Part shown: one piece after another, positions 11,621 through 24,536 of the stretch
Numbering within the stretch: the first letter of the stretch is position 1
Layout: the number at the start of each line of letters is the position of its first letter
NCBI GenBank assembly: GCA_009869945.1
Contig: WIXG01000032.1
Span: 186,001-250,000, forward strand
Direction: 5' to 3'
DNA from: Mesaphorura yosii
Taxonomy: Eukaryota; Arthropoda; Collembola; Poduromorpha; Tullbergiidae
Length of the DNA: 64,000 nucleotides
Notes under the pieces: model-generated
What the model saw: only the letters and a program-made list of their open reading frames with translations
The model's database searches: none
What the model was told of the DNA's origin: nothing
Translations under genes and position numbers: made by a program

Positions 11621-12312
11621 TTAGCTGCCTCGATACGTGGAGTAGCCATACGGGCTGAGCAGCAGCGGCACGTGGTAGTGCTGTCTTGGATTGGTGATTT
11701 CAAACACGATTTCCACGAAGGGGTAGAATGTGACTGTGCGGAGCCCCTCAAAGTAGCCTTTTGTGTCAAAGTAAAACTTGTAGATGCCCGGCGTGAATTC
11801 AGCGTCTGCCAACAAGTTATTCAAGCGGCCGTCGTGGTCAGTGTGTCTGTCGAAATAACCAATAAGCTTGATTAGACTTCACCCCTGTCATTAACTGCTT
11901 AACTTTAAATTCCAACTTTCGGAAGCCTCACCTCTCCAGAATCTGCGTCCATGTTTCGTTTGCTCCCATTCTGTACAGCACGCAGCGGACGTTCTTTGCT
12001 GGGAGGCCGAGGGTGGTGTCCAGAATGTGGGACGTCAGCGGATTGTTAACTTGGGCCATCGTCTGCAATACAAACAGAGGAAAGGCTGTTTAAATTCAAC
12101 CTGGTCAAAGTCGAAGTTGAAACCCCAGGAGGGAATTAGTCGAATTAGTACAGCAGCGCAGCGCAGCAAAGTATTACATTCCCGGTGGCGGACTCTGCAG
12201 ATTCGTCCACGTCTATTGCATTTGAGTCTTCGTGCTGATCACTCGGAGCAAGCTGAGATTTGTTAACGAACAATAGAAGAGCGAGTGACGCTAAACTCAA
12301 GGGAAACACCAT
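11621..12312 (-). CDS. URAH: 5-hydroxyisourate hydrolase (transthyretin-like) with an N-terminal secretory leader
   Basis: Minus-strand exons, 5' to 3': 12312-12178, 12062-11932 and 11846-11621. They give 163 residues. Exon 1 encodes a hydrophobic leader (LSLASLALLLFV) and an acidic linker. Exons 2-3 encode the whole enzyme: LTSHILDTTLGLPA with His57, HDGR with Arg96, HYHVPLLLSP with His147, and the diagnostic C-terminal STYRGS. These match the family's catalytic His, Arg, His and Ser. The YRGS ending separates HIU hydrolase from true transthyretin. The reaction is hydrolysis of 5-hydroxyisourate to OHCU, the second step of urate breakdown. Exon 2 begins ACG-ATG, so a leaderless product starting at Met47 is also possible from an alternative first exon. 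The gene is convergent with the peroxidase. Confidence 0.93.
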
Positions 12313-14122
12313 TGTTGCTTTGCTTGGACCAGGTCGGTCGTAGTTAACCAGTGTACAATTAAGTTTGGAGCTTGTGACACAGTTGCGAATGTCACCTTCT
12401 GCAGGCACGGGCGAAATTTAGACTGCACTGTGCTAACGCATACGCAAAGTCAAAGCCTAAGCCACTCTGAAGTTATCCACTACTGCAAAGAACGGAATTG
12501 GAATTAGTAAGACGCTGTGCTATCTTATCACAACATCCTGATCCTGTACACGCAACTCTCTGCCTGAATTCCAGCCTTGGAACTGTAAACCGGCAGTGGA
12601 GGCTGAAACCTTAAACTGGAGTTACTGCGGACTATTTTCAGACAAGCCTACGATAACTGATGACATTGTCTAACTTGTACACTTCGCAAGCAAGAGAGCA
12701 ATAAAAGCAAATGATCGTCAAACGCAAATTAGGACAAGCAACTCGTTCAATGGCTCAATTCGTTGCCGTCGTCTTCTCGTCTTCCCGTCTCCTGCTGCCT
12801 GCTGCGCAAAGAATTTGCGTACGATGCGAGTTGGTAGTTTTTAGTTTATAACCTAGTAATTAATGCTAATGCAAGAAACAGCAATAATACGAAATGTGGA
12901 CTTGGACTTGCTTACGGAAGATGCAGATGCTGCTGCTGCTGGTGCAGTGGCGTCAGTCGCTGTTGTCCGCAAATGTCCCGAAATCACTTGGAGTCTGGAG
13001 TTCTTTGTGTTGGACATGAATTGTTACTCGTACCTTGCACCACAATTAATGATTACTGAAAGTGGAACAGATTGGGTCTGTCTTCTCCTCTTAAAGCGAG
13101 AATGTGCTCTGTGGTAAAGGGAAGAAAGGCCATGGCCTGATGACCTCTGCCTTCCGCTCGTCCAGCGCAGCGTTGATACGAGCGAGCAGGAGGAATGAAC
13201 AAAGTTATTAGCATGTAGAATAGAAATCCGTAGGCATTGCACGATTATCTTCCGGCAGACTTCCAGTTCACTCGTCTCCGTGGTGCTGCATTGCACGCTT
13301 TGACTCGCCTCTCGCATCGCCAAACAAATTGCATGTGGCATGCTACCGAGTGCGAATTCAAAGTCTGTGCAAGAAGAGGTAAACGAAATCTTATTCATTC
13401 GATTAAATTGTCTACCATTTAATTTGCGAACACCAAGTTGTTTGAATTTGTTGAACGTCATTAGTTAAATCCTAAATAGCACAATTTTGTGAATTCGGGG
13501 GTTCAATCTTTATTAAGGGGTTGTATTTGGCAAGAAATCGCTGTTTGGACCTGCCATCGCGTGAAATTGAGTTGGAGAATTCATCGTTCCAAGTGCACTG
13601 ACTGAATGAGTGGTCAAATCATTGTAGACAAGTCTCATCAAAAGCTTTGACTGACTTTTGAAACCTATTAAAAACATAAGGTAAGAAGGCTCAAGGCTCT
13701 GATCTCTCATCTCTGGTTTATAAAGTGAGCTTACTTGATTGGTCATCAAAATCTGTAAATTTTCAGGCTCTTATCTGACATTTTCATTCTCGTGATATTT
13801 AATTGCTGAACTGAGGAACTTTCCACATTGCTGTACGAAGTGCTGTGAAAATTAGCTATGTTAATTGACTGCAACTTAATTACGAATTGCAATAGATCGT
13901 AATAAGAAATCGGCCGATACTAAGTTAATACTTCAGGCCGGAGCTTTGATTTGTCTGACAAGAAGATATCCCGACTACTGGTTGCATCGGAGTATCTGAG
14001 TGCAACCGCTTATCGTTAACCTTGTCGTATCTTTGAGTTTTGGGGTCCTCGATCGAAGAAACAGCAGCTGCTCCTGATATCTACATTCTTTCCAAGTTCA
14101 TTATCTATTCAGACGTAAGAAA
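12313..14122. other. Intergenic region, probably divergent promoters
   Basis: Lies between the divergently transcribed hydrolase (minus) and INCENP-like (plus) genes and so probably holds both promoters. Only short open frames without recognisable domains or splice partners were seen. Confidence 0.5.
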
Positions 14123-15887
14123 ATGCCTATCACCAGGGCTATGGCGAGAAGGTTAGAAGTCGAAGCAATTCCTGCACCAATGGAAGCTCCACTAGTCGCC
14201 CCGCTTCCAGGTGTTGGCATTCCACAGAAGAGGCCGCGTGGAAGACCGCGTAAAAATAATGGTCAGGCACAAGGTCCTCCAGCCACAAAGATCAAGCGTC
14301 TAGGAAAGAAAACAGCCACCACGCTTGTAGTCAAGCCCATCACTCCAGTCCAGAATGATAAGAGGAAGAATCAAGCGTCGATCAGTATGGAAGCACGAAG
14401 GAAGAATGCAAGTTTCTCCTACAGAACTGCGGCAAAAGATCAGTTGACACAAACATCACTGGCGAAGGGACCCGGGCCTTCAACTCTCACGGTGGGCCCG
14501 AATTATGACATCAATGACTCTGTGATCTTCTTGGAGCAGGAAACAGCGATGGCGACAGCTGCTACTGCCTCTGCTCAAAATAAGCCGCAACATTCATCAG
14601 AGGGCGTTGCAGATGACTCAGGGATAAAGCCAGATTTAACAGCTGATACTTCAGTTTTAAGATATTCACTTGGGCATCAGACAGGAAGTTTCGCAAGTGA
14701 ACTCCGCCAAGTGCGCGACGGGGGGTTGTCGGAGATTGAGGTAATTGGGCATTGAGACGTCCGTTCATACTAACTATAAATGTCTTGTCTTAACTCACTA
14801 TCTCACATGTCATATCACAGAGCGCCTCAGCCAGAATCCAAGGCCTATTCCAGAAAGTCCATTCTCGGATACAGACGGCAGCAGCTGTCAACAGCTTGGT
14901 GAGTAATTTAGGTGATCTTTCATTGGAAAGGGAAAAGTCCGACATTCCAAGGGGACCGCCAATGGGCTTGAGTAACGTGCATAATGAATCAGATGAGGCG
15001 TCCAACGTTGAGTCAAGTCACAAACTGAATCTAGAAAGCAAACTGGGAGCATTGTGTGTAACAGAAGAACAGCAATGCGCGATGGGTACGCCACCGGCAA
15101 CTTCTCCATCCAATTCTGAGAAAGAGAGTGCCGCCAATCGCACTTTGTGGTTCGACTGCCTGTCGGACTTATCAGAGGACGAGGAAAGCAGCTTGGAAGA
15201 AAATGAAGGTGAACCTAGCAGCCAGATGATGACGTGCATGGGCACTATACTAGAAGAAGATGAAGAAGAACATGAAAATGAAAGGAAAGACCAGATAGTT
15301 AATTTCGACCCAATTCTGGAAGAAGATGAAGATGAGGAGGCAGATCTCCACAACGAACTCAACGAGAGCAACCCAGCAGAAGTTCCAGGAAATGAAGGAA
15401 TCGAAGATGATGAAATACTCGATGACAATGAAGATGCATACGAACACGAATTCGAAGTGGACGAAATCGACGGCGGCGCAAGAAATGAAACTGGATCGGT
15501 TAACAATTACGAAATAACACTCTACGAAGAATTGAAGAACAGTGACGATGAAGAGGAACGACGCGCCCGGAAGCCTATTCCCGCATGGGCAGCAAATGGT
15601 GAGAAAAACACCACCTCTAATACGATAAAGCAGTAAAGTCTCAAATACAGACCTTATTCCAATTATTTCTCTCATTTACAGCCGAGAAGCTTCACTACGA
15701 ATTGTACCTTCAAAACCCTACATTAATGGCAATGATCGATGAACTTTCCGCCGAATACGGGGTGCCGCCTATGACCAGTCGCATTTTTCCGAAAATGAAG
15801 AAGCCACTACCCCTATTTAAGACTGACAGACGCTTGGCTGATGAAAAGAAGGACCCGGAATCTGAAGAAGATGAAAGTACAAGTTGA
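14123..15887 (+). CDS. INCENP-like protein: AT-hook, acidic middle and C-terminal IN-box
   Basis: Exons 14123-14740, 14821-15598 and 15682-15887 give 533 residues. The N-terminus carries an AT-hook, KRPRGRPRK at 36-44, which binds the minor groove of AT-rich DNA in other proteins. The middle is very acidic, with long Glu/Asp runs at about 325-450. The C-terminus has RKPIPAWA (456-463) followed by a helical segment ending IFPKMKKP. Order and spacing resemble the Aurora-kinase-binding IN-box of INCENP (PIPxWA, helix, IFKKSKPR-like end). The usual Thr-Ser-Ser activation motif is not recognisable, though Ser/Thr occur in the last four residues. INCENP activates Aurora B in the chromosomal passenger complex; this role is inferred from the IN-box alone. 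A consensus-like GTGAGT at 14899 lies inside the open frame and could mark an alternative intron. Confidence 0.75.
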
Positions 15888-18800
15888 AGATTGATCTTTT
15901 ACTCGTTTACACATAACCTACGATTAAGTTCGCTTCAGTCTAATGCATTTCTTGAGTCAGTACCAGAGCCTAATCCTTAATGATCTAACCGTAAGAGGCT
16001 CCTTTATGCATGCTCTTCTTTTAACAACAGTTAATTTCTTAAGTATTCAACAATTCCTTTTCGGAATAATTTTAATTTTAATTTACAAACGAGGCAAGTA
16101 AGTATCAGTTTTAGTGTATGCAATGAGTAAGTTAATCAAGTACAAGTTTCACGTATCGTGTCGTTTGCATCGATCAGTACAATGCTAGAAAGAATTCCAA
16201 TCAATAAACAGATGAAACTTCGAGTCAATTGTCGCTGCCGAACAAAGCCATGAGCGAGTACGTTGATCGCTGTCGCTGGTCTTCTGTGAGTCACTGCGGG
16301 ACACGAAATGGTTCTGACATCAACCGTGCAAACTGCGAACCACGCAAGGTCACTCTTTCCTCTTAACGCTCTGCCTGTGCTCCACACTCTGATTATTCAT
16401 ACAGCTCAGCTTCAGCTGCTTCGTCTTCTCTGCTGTGGCGTGGCTGTGGCTGTCCCTCTTCTTCTGTATTCTGTGGGCTATGCAAGCAGTTGTTTGACTC
16501 GACTCGACTTTAGGCTCTGGGTTTCCTCTTTGCTCCTACCGTCGTACAGTGTTATTGTTATTTTGAAAGATTCAACAAACAAGTGGACTGTGGATGTGGA
16601 TTGGAATTTCGTATTCGTATTTCGGATTTATTAATTTATCGGACAACTCTTGAACAGCAGACGCCACTGAACCCTCACCTGCCACTTGCTTTTATTCAAC
16701 CTGGCACGAGGAAACCCTCATACGGGCGAGCCGGAGACCTTCGCGGGCGCCTGTTCCTTTAATGACGGCTTTTAGTTGTTGTACTTGTAGTTAAATTTTA
16801 ACGACAGCCACATGTGCTTAGTTTAATGCCGTGTCGGCTCGCGTCGGCTGGATTTGTGGTCAGTTAGTCAAAGTTTTCTGACTGTGGTAAGTGGCAAGAT
16901 CAATCAACACCAGGCAGGAGTGGAGTGAATCAATATTTCAAATCACTCCATTGGATCTTACTGCTCCATTGTCAATTCAGACAGCAACTGACTCGGTCGA
17001 CTCCAGATCAACTGATATCGTGAACGCCACATCTATTTTAGGTGAGTTCTTATTAAGGCTCTGGATCTATTTCGACATTCTGTTAATCAACCTCAGCTAA
17101 ACTTTCATCCTTCATGCTCTGCCCCGTTCGGCTTTTAGTGTAATTCTGATTCTGACTATCTTAATACTTAATTAATAGAAGGAATTAATTCACACTGACA
17201 TTTTTCACGAATACGGGGACTGGGGTGCCAACAGTGGTGTACAAAATTTGCATCTTACATGTACCACGAGTGATTCATCACGGAAATCGTAATCATGATT
17301 CATAATCTTGTTATTGAATAGCAAGCAACTCGTTAATTGGTATAAAATAAATCGAAGTAATCTCAACTTGCAAGAGCATCAACTTGCCGGTAATCCAAGT
17401 TAGATATGAGTGCTAGTACTAGATAATATTTGCTAGAATGCTGGACGATGATGACGAATACGAATCACAAGTAAATTCTGAGTTGATTCTAATGTATAAA
17501 TTCTAAATTCTGAATCGAAAACAATCCGAATTCCACCATTCCACGCCTATTGCGAGAACGGCAAAATGGAGACGTGACATTGCCATTGTGTGATTCTGGT
17601 CATTAGTGAAGTCAGGGCTTAGTCTACCTCGTCCCGCATTGCATTCATAGTTTCGATGATCAGTGACGCCGTAGCCGTGGCATAAAAATCCTCTGATTAG
17701 ATAAGCTGCCTGTCATGGTGCTGACCCTGAAAATTCCTACGCACTTCTTCCCTTATTGAGTTTAAGTTCAATACATTCAGTACGCAGTCTACGCAATCAG
17801 TACTTTAATGAGTATTTGAGTATGAATTTAATTTTTGCACTTTCCCATTAAAAATCGTCGCTCGATCACTTGCTTTCTTGACCCGAGATGTGTTTGAAAT
17901 ATTAATTATCGTGTTTCTCATCTCTGCGTCTTTCTCGTCGATCGTCGTGGTCGACGACGCCGAAGACGAGTACCGGTGCAGATGCAGGTAGAAATGCTGA
18001 AATGCAGATGTAAGATGTTGTGTTGGCAGAGACGCCTTTGAATAAATCACTGCTGCGCCGCCACAGAGTGCGTGATCATGTTGAGGTGTGCCTCACCACA
18101 AGTCCCAAGATGCAGTTGCGATAATCTAATCTCAATAAACAACTTTTCCCTCAGCAGCCAAAGCGCCTTAAATCTGCGCAAACGCAAAGTGCAAACGATT
18201 CAATTCATGAATTCGCATTCGTATTAACATAACAGACCGAGAGACAAGACAACCACGACTGTTCGCAGTGTGAATGGGATGCTGCGGCGCACAATAAACA
18301 CAATACAATGATGTCAAGTTAACCTCTGATGCTCGCATTCACTCCATTGTTGTTGCTGTACAACGCTTAATCTCACGCGTACCAGTTTCGGGCCTCGGAA
18401 TTTGCGTGTATGGTATTTTGATTGACTAATCAACAAAAATTCTTGTTGCCTGTTGTTTGCTTTGCACGGCTCAGGCAGGCATGGGTTCAGGTGTTCTCAT
18501 TTAGCACAATGCGGTGCGGTATGCGAATTGCGAATCCATTCATCAGATTGTGCTGACACTGACATCGACGCGACTACGACGGCGAATTTGTGCCCATGCA
18601 TTTAATGCTGACTTGCCTCCTGCCTGCCACTGTTTCGTCGGTTCAAGTACTTTAATTCAGATTAACATAAACCAACGCACACAGACGAGACTTGTGACAG
18701 CAAAGAATTTACAACCACCCAGCATCAGCTCTCATGATAACGATAGTCGAGTGGGATTGCGATTGCGGAGTTGTAAAAATATTCAAAATTTCAATTTCTG

Positions 18801-19013
18801 CTTGCCATCACTTGACTATCGACATGTGACAGGGCTCTCCGTACGTGAGGCTGACTCTGCTCGTGCTCCTGCCTGCTGAAGTGAATTGAAAAGGTTTTTT
18901 GTTATCAGTTTGCTGCGCTACATTGAAACCTCACTCGCACCAGTGATCGAGTGACCTGGCTCGGATCCGAACCCTGTTGCTCTCTTTCTCTGATTCGCCA
19001 CGACCGTTTTGCT
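15888..19013. other. 3.1 kb intergenic region upstream of syndapin
   Basis: The 3' UTR of the INCENP-like gene lies at the left; an AATAAA at 16203-16208 may be its poly(A) signal. The rest is AT-rich with TTAATT clusters and probably holds untranslated first exons and regulatory DNA of syndapin. Frames at 16308-16634 and 18514-18879 show no domain. Confidence 0.5.
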
Positions 19014-22000
19014 ATGGTTCGACAGGTCGAGCCCGAAATGTCTCACCACAGTGAAGAAGGCACGCTTATCGCTTCTTCAGACTCCTTCTGGGAACCTGGA
19101 AATTACAAACGGTAAGTATGACCATCAACGTCAGTGCAATCAAGCGGCCCTCACTTTTGTGGCATAACAAATAATGCAATGCCTTCGTTCCGATTTATTT
19201 CGTGCAGGACAACAAAGCGGATCGAGGACGGGTACAGACTATGCAATGACTTGATGACGCTCGTCCAGGAACGAGCAGACTTGGAGAAAACATACGCCCG
19301 GAGTCTAAAAACCTGGTCGAAGAAATGGGCAGAGAATATCGAGAGGGGCCCCGAGTACGGGACGACAGAGGCAGCTTGCAAAGGAGTGCTCGTGGAGGCG
19401 GACCGTCTCTGCGACCTGCACTCGACCATAAAGGAAGACCTCCAGAATGACGTGATTGGCCAGATTCGGGGCTGGCAGAAGGATAATTACCACAAGGTAA
19501 CGAATTAACGAAAGAAGATTACAAAGTGTCAAATGTGTATTAATTTATTAATCATGTGCTCATCACTCATGAATCGGACTAATTATTTGCATTTTTGCTT
19601 GCAGAACGTGATGAACTTGAAGGAGAAGAAAGAAATGGACGATTTATTCAAGAAGGCCCAAAAGCCATGGGCCAAATATCTGACAAAAGTGAACAAGGCA
19701 AAGGCGGATTATCACGCCGCGTGTAAAAACGAGAAGTCAGCCCTCAACCAGGAACGAAACGCCGAGAGCGACTCGTCGCTATCAGCCGATCAGGTAACGG
19801 GAATCGTTCCAGGCTCCGCACGCGCAGAATTCGCATCACGCCATTCGTTCGCCTTTAGAATTCACGTGCCAAGACTTGTTGACTTGTTTACGTCTCCTTC
19901 CCAATGCCACGTTCACCCTTTCAGTTAATAATCCGGTTCGATCAAAGAAGAAAGTGAATTTGAGGCAAGCCTTGCACACGCTCATAAAAGGAATCGGCCC
20001 AAATAAAGAACCACGTTCACGTTCAGAGCTCGTGTGGGATACGATTTTGGTGCGCCTTCGTGCAGTCAGCCGCTATGCACTAATATGAGTCACATTAATT
20101 CCTAATAACTTTTACTCACTGCCCTGCCTTAATTCTCGGTTGTGTAAGGTGATGATGGTGCAATATTTGAGATTAGTATCAACATGCGACTTGAACACCT
20201 GTAGAATTAAATATTTGAATGAACACCCAAATCCAATTTGTCATTTGCTCCTTTTGTATTTTAATGCGGCGACAGCAGACGACCTCCAATTCATCAAATG
20301 TGAGCCTGCGCCAATCGCCCAAATCTTTCCCAGAAAACTGCTGACACCTTCATTTCTTTAACATGACTAATTTTCCATGTGTTTTCAGGTAAAGAAAATG
20401 AAAGACAGGCTCGCGAAATGCAAAGAAGACGTTCAAAAGACAAGAATAAAGTACGAGGAAGCCCTCGCCGAAATTACGCAGTATAATCCCAAATATATCG
20501 AAGATATGCGGGAAGTCTTCGATAAGTGTCAAGAAATGGAAGCGAAGCGGCTGAAGTTTTTCAAGGAAGTCATGTTTTCGCTGCATAAATGCATCAATAT
20601 CGCCGAAAAGGAAAGGTACATTAGCCTTCTTAAATGCGTTGACATCGACACGTGTAGACGGAATCTTTTGTTGCTAATTCCTTACGACTGTTTTTGTTTT
20701 CCAATCTTTAGCTTACCTCCCATTTACGAGGAATTCCATCATACAATTAGCAACGCTGATCATATGAAGGACTTGAAGTGGTGGTCCAATAACCATGGAG
20801 TTAACATGGCCATGAACTGGCCCACGTTCGAGGTAAGTCATCCAGTGAACGGAGCGGTGGGACGCTGTGTTATGGGATAAGCTGAAGGGTTTTTCTGGTG
20901 CCCGGTCTTGTGTGCAAATATTCGCTTCGGATGTGCAATTCCACAATTAAACTGTAGGAAGCGTTAATTTCTTGTAGCAGCTTCGGCTTTGTGTGTTTCG
21001 CTTGTAAATGTTCAATGTCCGGGTTTGGGGCTTGTAGCACCTGCACCTGAAATACGTTTCAGGAAGTTGGCTTTCTTTGCTGGTGCTGTGCTGTTTGATT
21101 GCTTAGGGTTTGGCGTTTGTTTTCAAGAGCTTCATAAAGTACGCCTAATTTATTCTCAGTCTTCAAAATCTGGTCGTAGTAATAAAATCAATAGTTAGTC
21201 GTTAATGTGATGGTTCTAATTCGGTCAGGTAGTTTTTAATGGAAGCAATCCCTCTAAATAAGTGTAGCCCTGAGCTACTCTTGACAGCCTCCAGCTTCGT
21301 TCTTGGTATTGGTTCATACTCACAATATCACAGTGCACAGTTCCACTTGCTAACTTCTTTAAAGTTGCTCAAGTTGTTATTTGCAGTGTCGATCAGTTAC
21401 GTTCAAGTAATTTGTAATTTATGGCTGTTGGTGATTTGTAGCCATTTACTATACGTTAAACGTTATGTATCCATTCCACATTGGTTTCATTTGGTTTTCA
21501 TTTTTTATACTTTTGCCTTTTGATTTGTGATCGTAAAACGAAACTCGCAGGATTACTCTGAAGAGTTCCGAGATATAGCGAAACAAAGAGTGAAAGACGT
21601 TGGACCGGGAGGAATTACACTCTTGACGCAAAAATCAGTGTCCGATGACTTGCCAGTAAGAATCCTTATCATTCATTCTCTCATTCAATCATCCTATCGT
21701 TCAGACTCCACACTCCAGAGTTATTGAAAGTGCATGCGAATTTGCCTTGGCCGTTTCCTGCAAAAAATTATTATTGTGTTTTCGCTTGTGCATGACGGCG
21801 ACCTTCGTCGCGATTTGAATTAATTCCAAGCGCCCTGTACATAAAAGTTTTCTGTGTGTCGGCGGCTTTTGTTTGACTTGAACGCTTGCGTGATTTGAGA
21901 CATGAAAGGTCGGAGAACTGAATTTCATGACCATGGCCCGGTGGAAATCAGTCTCGATTTATTTAGGAAAGACATGGAATTGATCACAAAAAACCTAACA

Positions 22001-22694
22001 AGTGAGCGAGTTGAGTTGAGTTGGGGAAGATGGAAGACAACGCGCTTCAGTCTCGCATGAATACAATTACCCAGCATAATTTATGGCCCTCCAATTTCAG
22101 GGTGGCGGTCCAATCGAAAGACGAGGCCCATCAAAAATGGCGAAAGCCAACTCAAATGGCAGTGATTCAGTGATTCGTCATAACATGAATAGCAACAGTA
22201 CGCAATCGAAGGAGAAAGATGACATGAAGGCAAACGGCTCCAAGTAAACAAGACAATTAATTTGTACCAAAGATTTATTTTATAGGGTGAGCTTCTTTGT
22301 TAATTCTTCGTTCTATTCTGCTCATGCCAACAGCAAAGAAAAGAACCCGTTCGAAGAGGAGGAATGGGACGAATGCTCCAATAGCGAACGTGCGCTTGTG
22401 GACTCTGGCGAGCCGGGCGTTCCTGTCAAGGCTCTGTACGACTATGACGGGGCTGAAGATGATGAGCTAACATTCAGACAAGGTAATTGGATACCAGTAT
22501 CGCCTCTCGCCTGCACAATGACGAAAATGAGTAAAGGATCAGGTTACTAATGACCGCTTTCTTCTTTTCACCATCGTCTTTCAGGAGACGTATTCGAGAA
22601 ACTTGAAGATGAAGATGAGCAGGGCTGGTGTAAAGGACGGAAGAACGGGCGTGTCGGTCTCTATCCCGCAAACTACTGTGAATTAGTTCAGTAA
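19014..22694 (+). CDS. Synd: Syndapin / PACSIN (F-BAR and SH3 protein)
   Basis: Exons 19014-19111, 19208-19496, 19605-19793, 20389-20615, 20712-20832, 21551-21655, 22101-22243, 22334-22482 and 22585-22694 give 476 residues. The N-terminus has [10 protein letters not shown], the hallmark entry to the PACSIN F-BAR domain, which runs to about residue 300. A Ser/Asn-rich linker follows. It holds one NPF motif (395-397) before an acidic patch; NPF binds EH-domain proteins. The C-terminal SH3 domain (420-476) has ALYDYDG, GWCKGR and YPANYCELV. Known role: membrane curvature and actin-linked endocytosis with dynamin and N-WASP. Met9 is a possible alternative start. Introns within the F-BAR and linker regions (595, 718 and 445 bases) are long for this window. 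An alternative in-frame acceptor before exon 8 is noted in the findings. Confidence 0.95.
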
Positions 22695-24536
22695 ACTAGA
22701 TTAGATTAGGATTAGAATAAAATAGACAGCGGCAGGCAGAGTATTATTGCTAGCTTAGCAGTAGTCTAATTAAGAGCAGATTCTATGAATTCTGTCAAGC
22801 TATACACGATGATGCGATGATACTGTTTTTGAGTCTGAAGTTAAGTGTCTACGTCCCATCCGTAATCTTCCTGCGTATTGTGGTTCAGCATTCAGCTAGT
22901 TTCTTTCGATTAATTCTAACATTTGGCCTGCTTGATTTCGAATCGATTTACAATTTTACAAATACTGTATTATAAAAATTATGTGTTAATGTCAAAGCAT
23001 CCGGTAATTTATTTAGTTTTGAGAATCATTGTATGGAGATTTATTTTATGGTTTTAGGCTTATAATTAGTACAAACCCACAGACCAAGTACCTTGCCCTT
23101 TTGGCTTAGGTTTACGGCACGCTGTTCACTGTTCAGTCTCACCTGCACTGAGAGCTCATATATAACATGAATAATTAATCCTTATTCCTTAGTCTAATTA
23201 ATTTTCAGTTAATTCCCCTACGTAGCCAATGCAAATCCAAATGTGAGTGTAGTTTAGATTTTGCTCATTTATTCCATCTTTTAAACCCAATTGTCACTGC
23301 ACGCCTTTATACGTACTAGGCTAGCTAGAATTTATTTTAGTTTGGCAGCAGTTGAGTGATTAATGTGCAAATAATGAGCCTAAGGTTGTGTCATCACGTT
23401 CAAGTAATCGTTGCCGCTTTCCTCGATTGTTATCGTTATTTTAAGTTGATTCAGAGTTTAATTTAAATGTTATTCCTCCTCGTATTTTAGCATGTCCTTC
23501 AATACCATATTATACGTATCCGTAATTTCGGGAACCACACTCAATTCCATTACGATTATCATAAGCTTGAGAGGATGCGCGCTGAAGTAAAATTCGTTAT
23601 ATTTTATCAAATTAAAGCTTAGAAATATTAGCCAACTTAATGTGATTAAGTACTCGTAAGTGGAAGAGATAAACAGCAACGGCTAAGCATTTAGGACTGT
23701 AACCGATGCGTAAGATTAGAGATTAGTTTGTTAAATATGATAGTTCACTGCAATTGAACTTGAATCCGCTTGCATGCATGGTCCCTTCAAAATGGAACAA
23801 AATTAACCTGATTAATGCATCGTGATCAGTGCAAAATAGAAGGTGTCAATCGAAACAAATTGCAACCGTTTCAATAAATGTCAACTGTTTTCCCAAAACA
23901 AATATTGCAAAAATTGATTACTTCTTTTTGGGTGGCATTGTAAGTTTTATCTCGGCCTGCGAATCTCTGAGACGGAAACAAAGACACAATCACACAGCCA
24001 AAGCCACTTCATAATTTCGTTTCAAGAGCGAATCGTAGCGCAACTGTAACAACAGTACAGCGAACTAAACTTTTGTTACGTAGCGAGACAATTCCACCCG
24101 AAAACAACCTAGACAAGCCACACACAAAGGACTGTTCTCTGATTGGCTTCCATCTCCTCTTATCGAAGGGCTGGCGAGAAGGTTCAAAACGTTTTGCTTG
24201 CTTTTGTAACCGTCTCGTCCGCCGTGCATTGCGTTGCACTTCGTCTCTGATTGCAACCACTCGACAGTCTGCATTTGAGAGCGTCGTGTTTTCTTTTTGC
24301 TGGGATGTCATCAACGGCATTCGAGATCGTACGAGCCTGCAACACAGTTCGGAGCCTCGATTCTTATTAGTAGCAGTATTCGATTAGGGATCAGAAGTGA
24401 TTTTCGACCGATTCATCTGGGAGATCCAACCCGAGGAAGAAACAATTAGTTCAAACCTGCAATCATCATCAAGATTTTCAACAATTGAAGACAGCTTTCG
24501 TACTAGAAGTGGTTGCTGACGATTCGCTAATCTAGA
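22695..24536. other. Syndapin 3' UTR and Piwi upstream region
   Basis: AT-rich DNA without a supportable coding exon. The left part probably belongs to the syndapin 3' UTR and the right part to the Piwi promoter and leader. Confidence 0.5.
22716..22721 (+). terminator. Polyadenylation signal AATAAA (syndapin)
   Basis: AATAAA 22 bases after the syndapin stop. This is very close, so a more distal signal may be the main one. Confidence 0.35.

Noticed and set aside
15018-15506. 162-codon Ser-rich minus-strand frame
   Set aside because: Reverse shadow of the acidic GAA/GAT-rich INCENP-like exon, which reads as Ser/Leu on the other strand.
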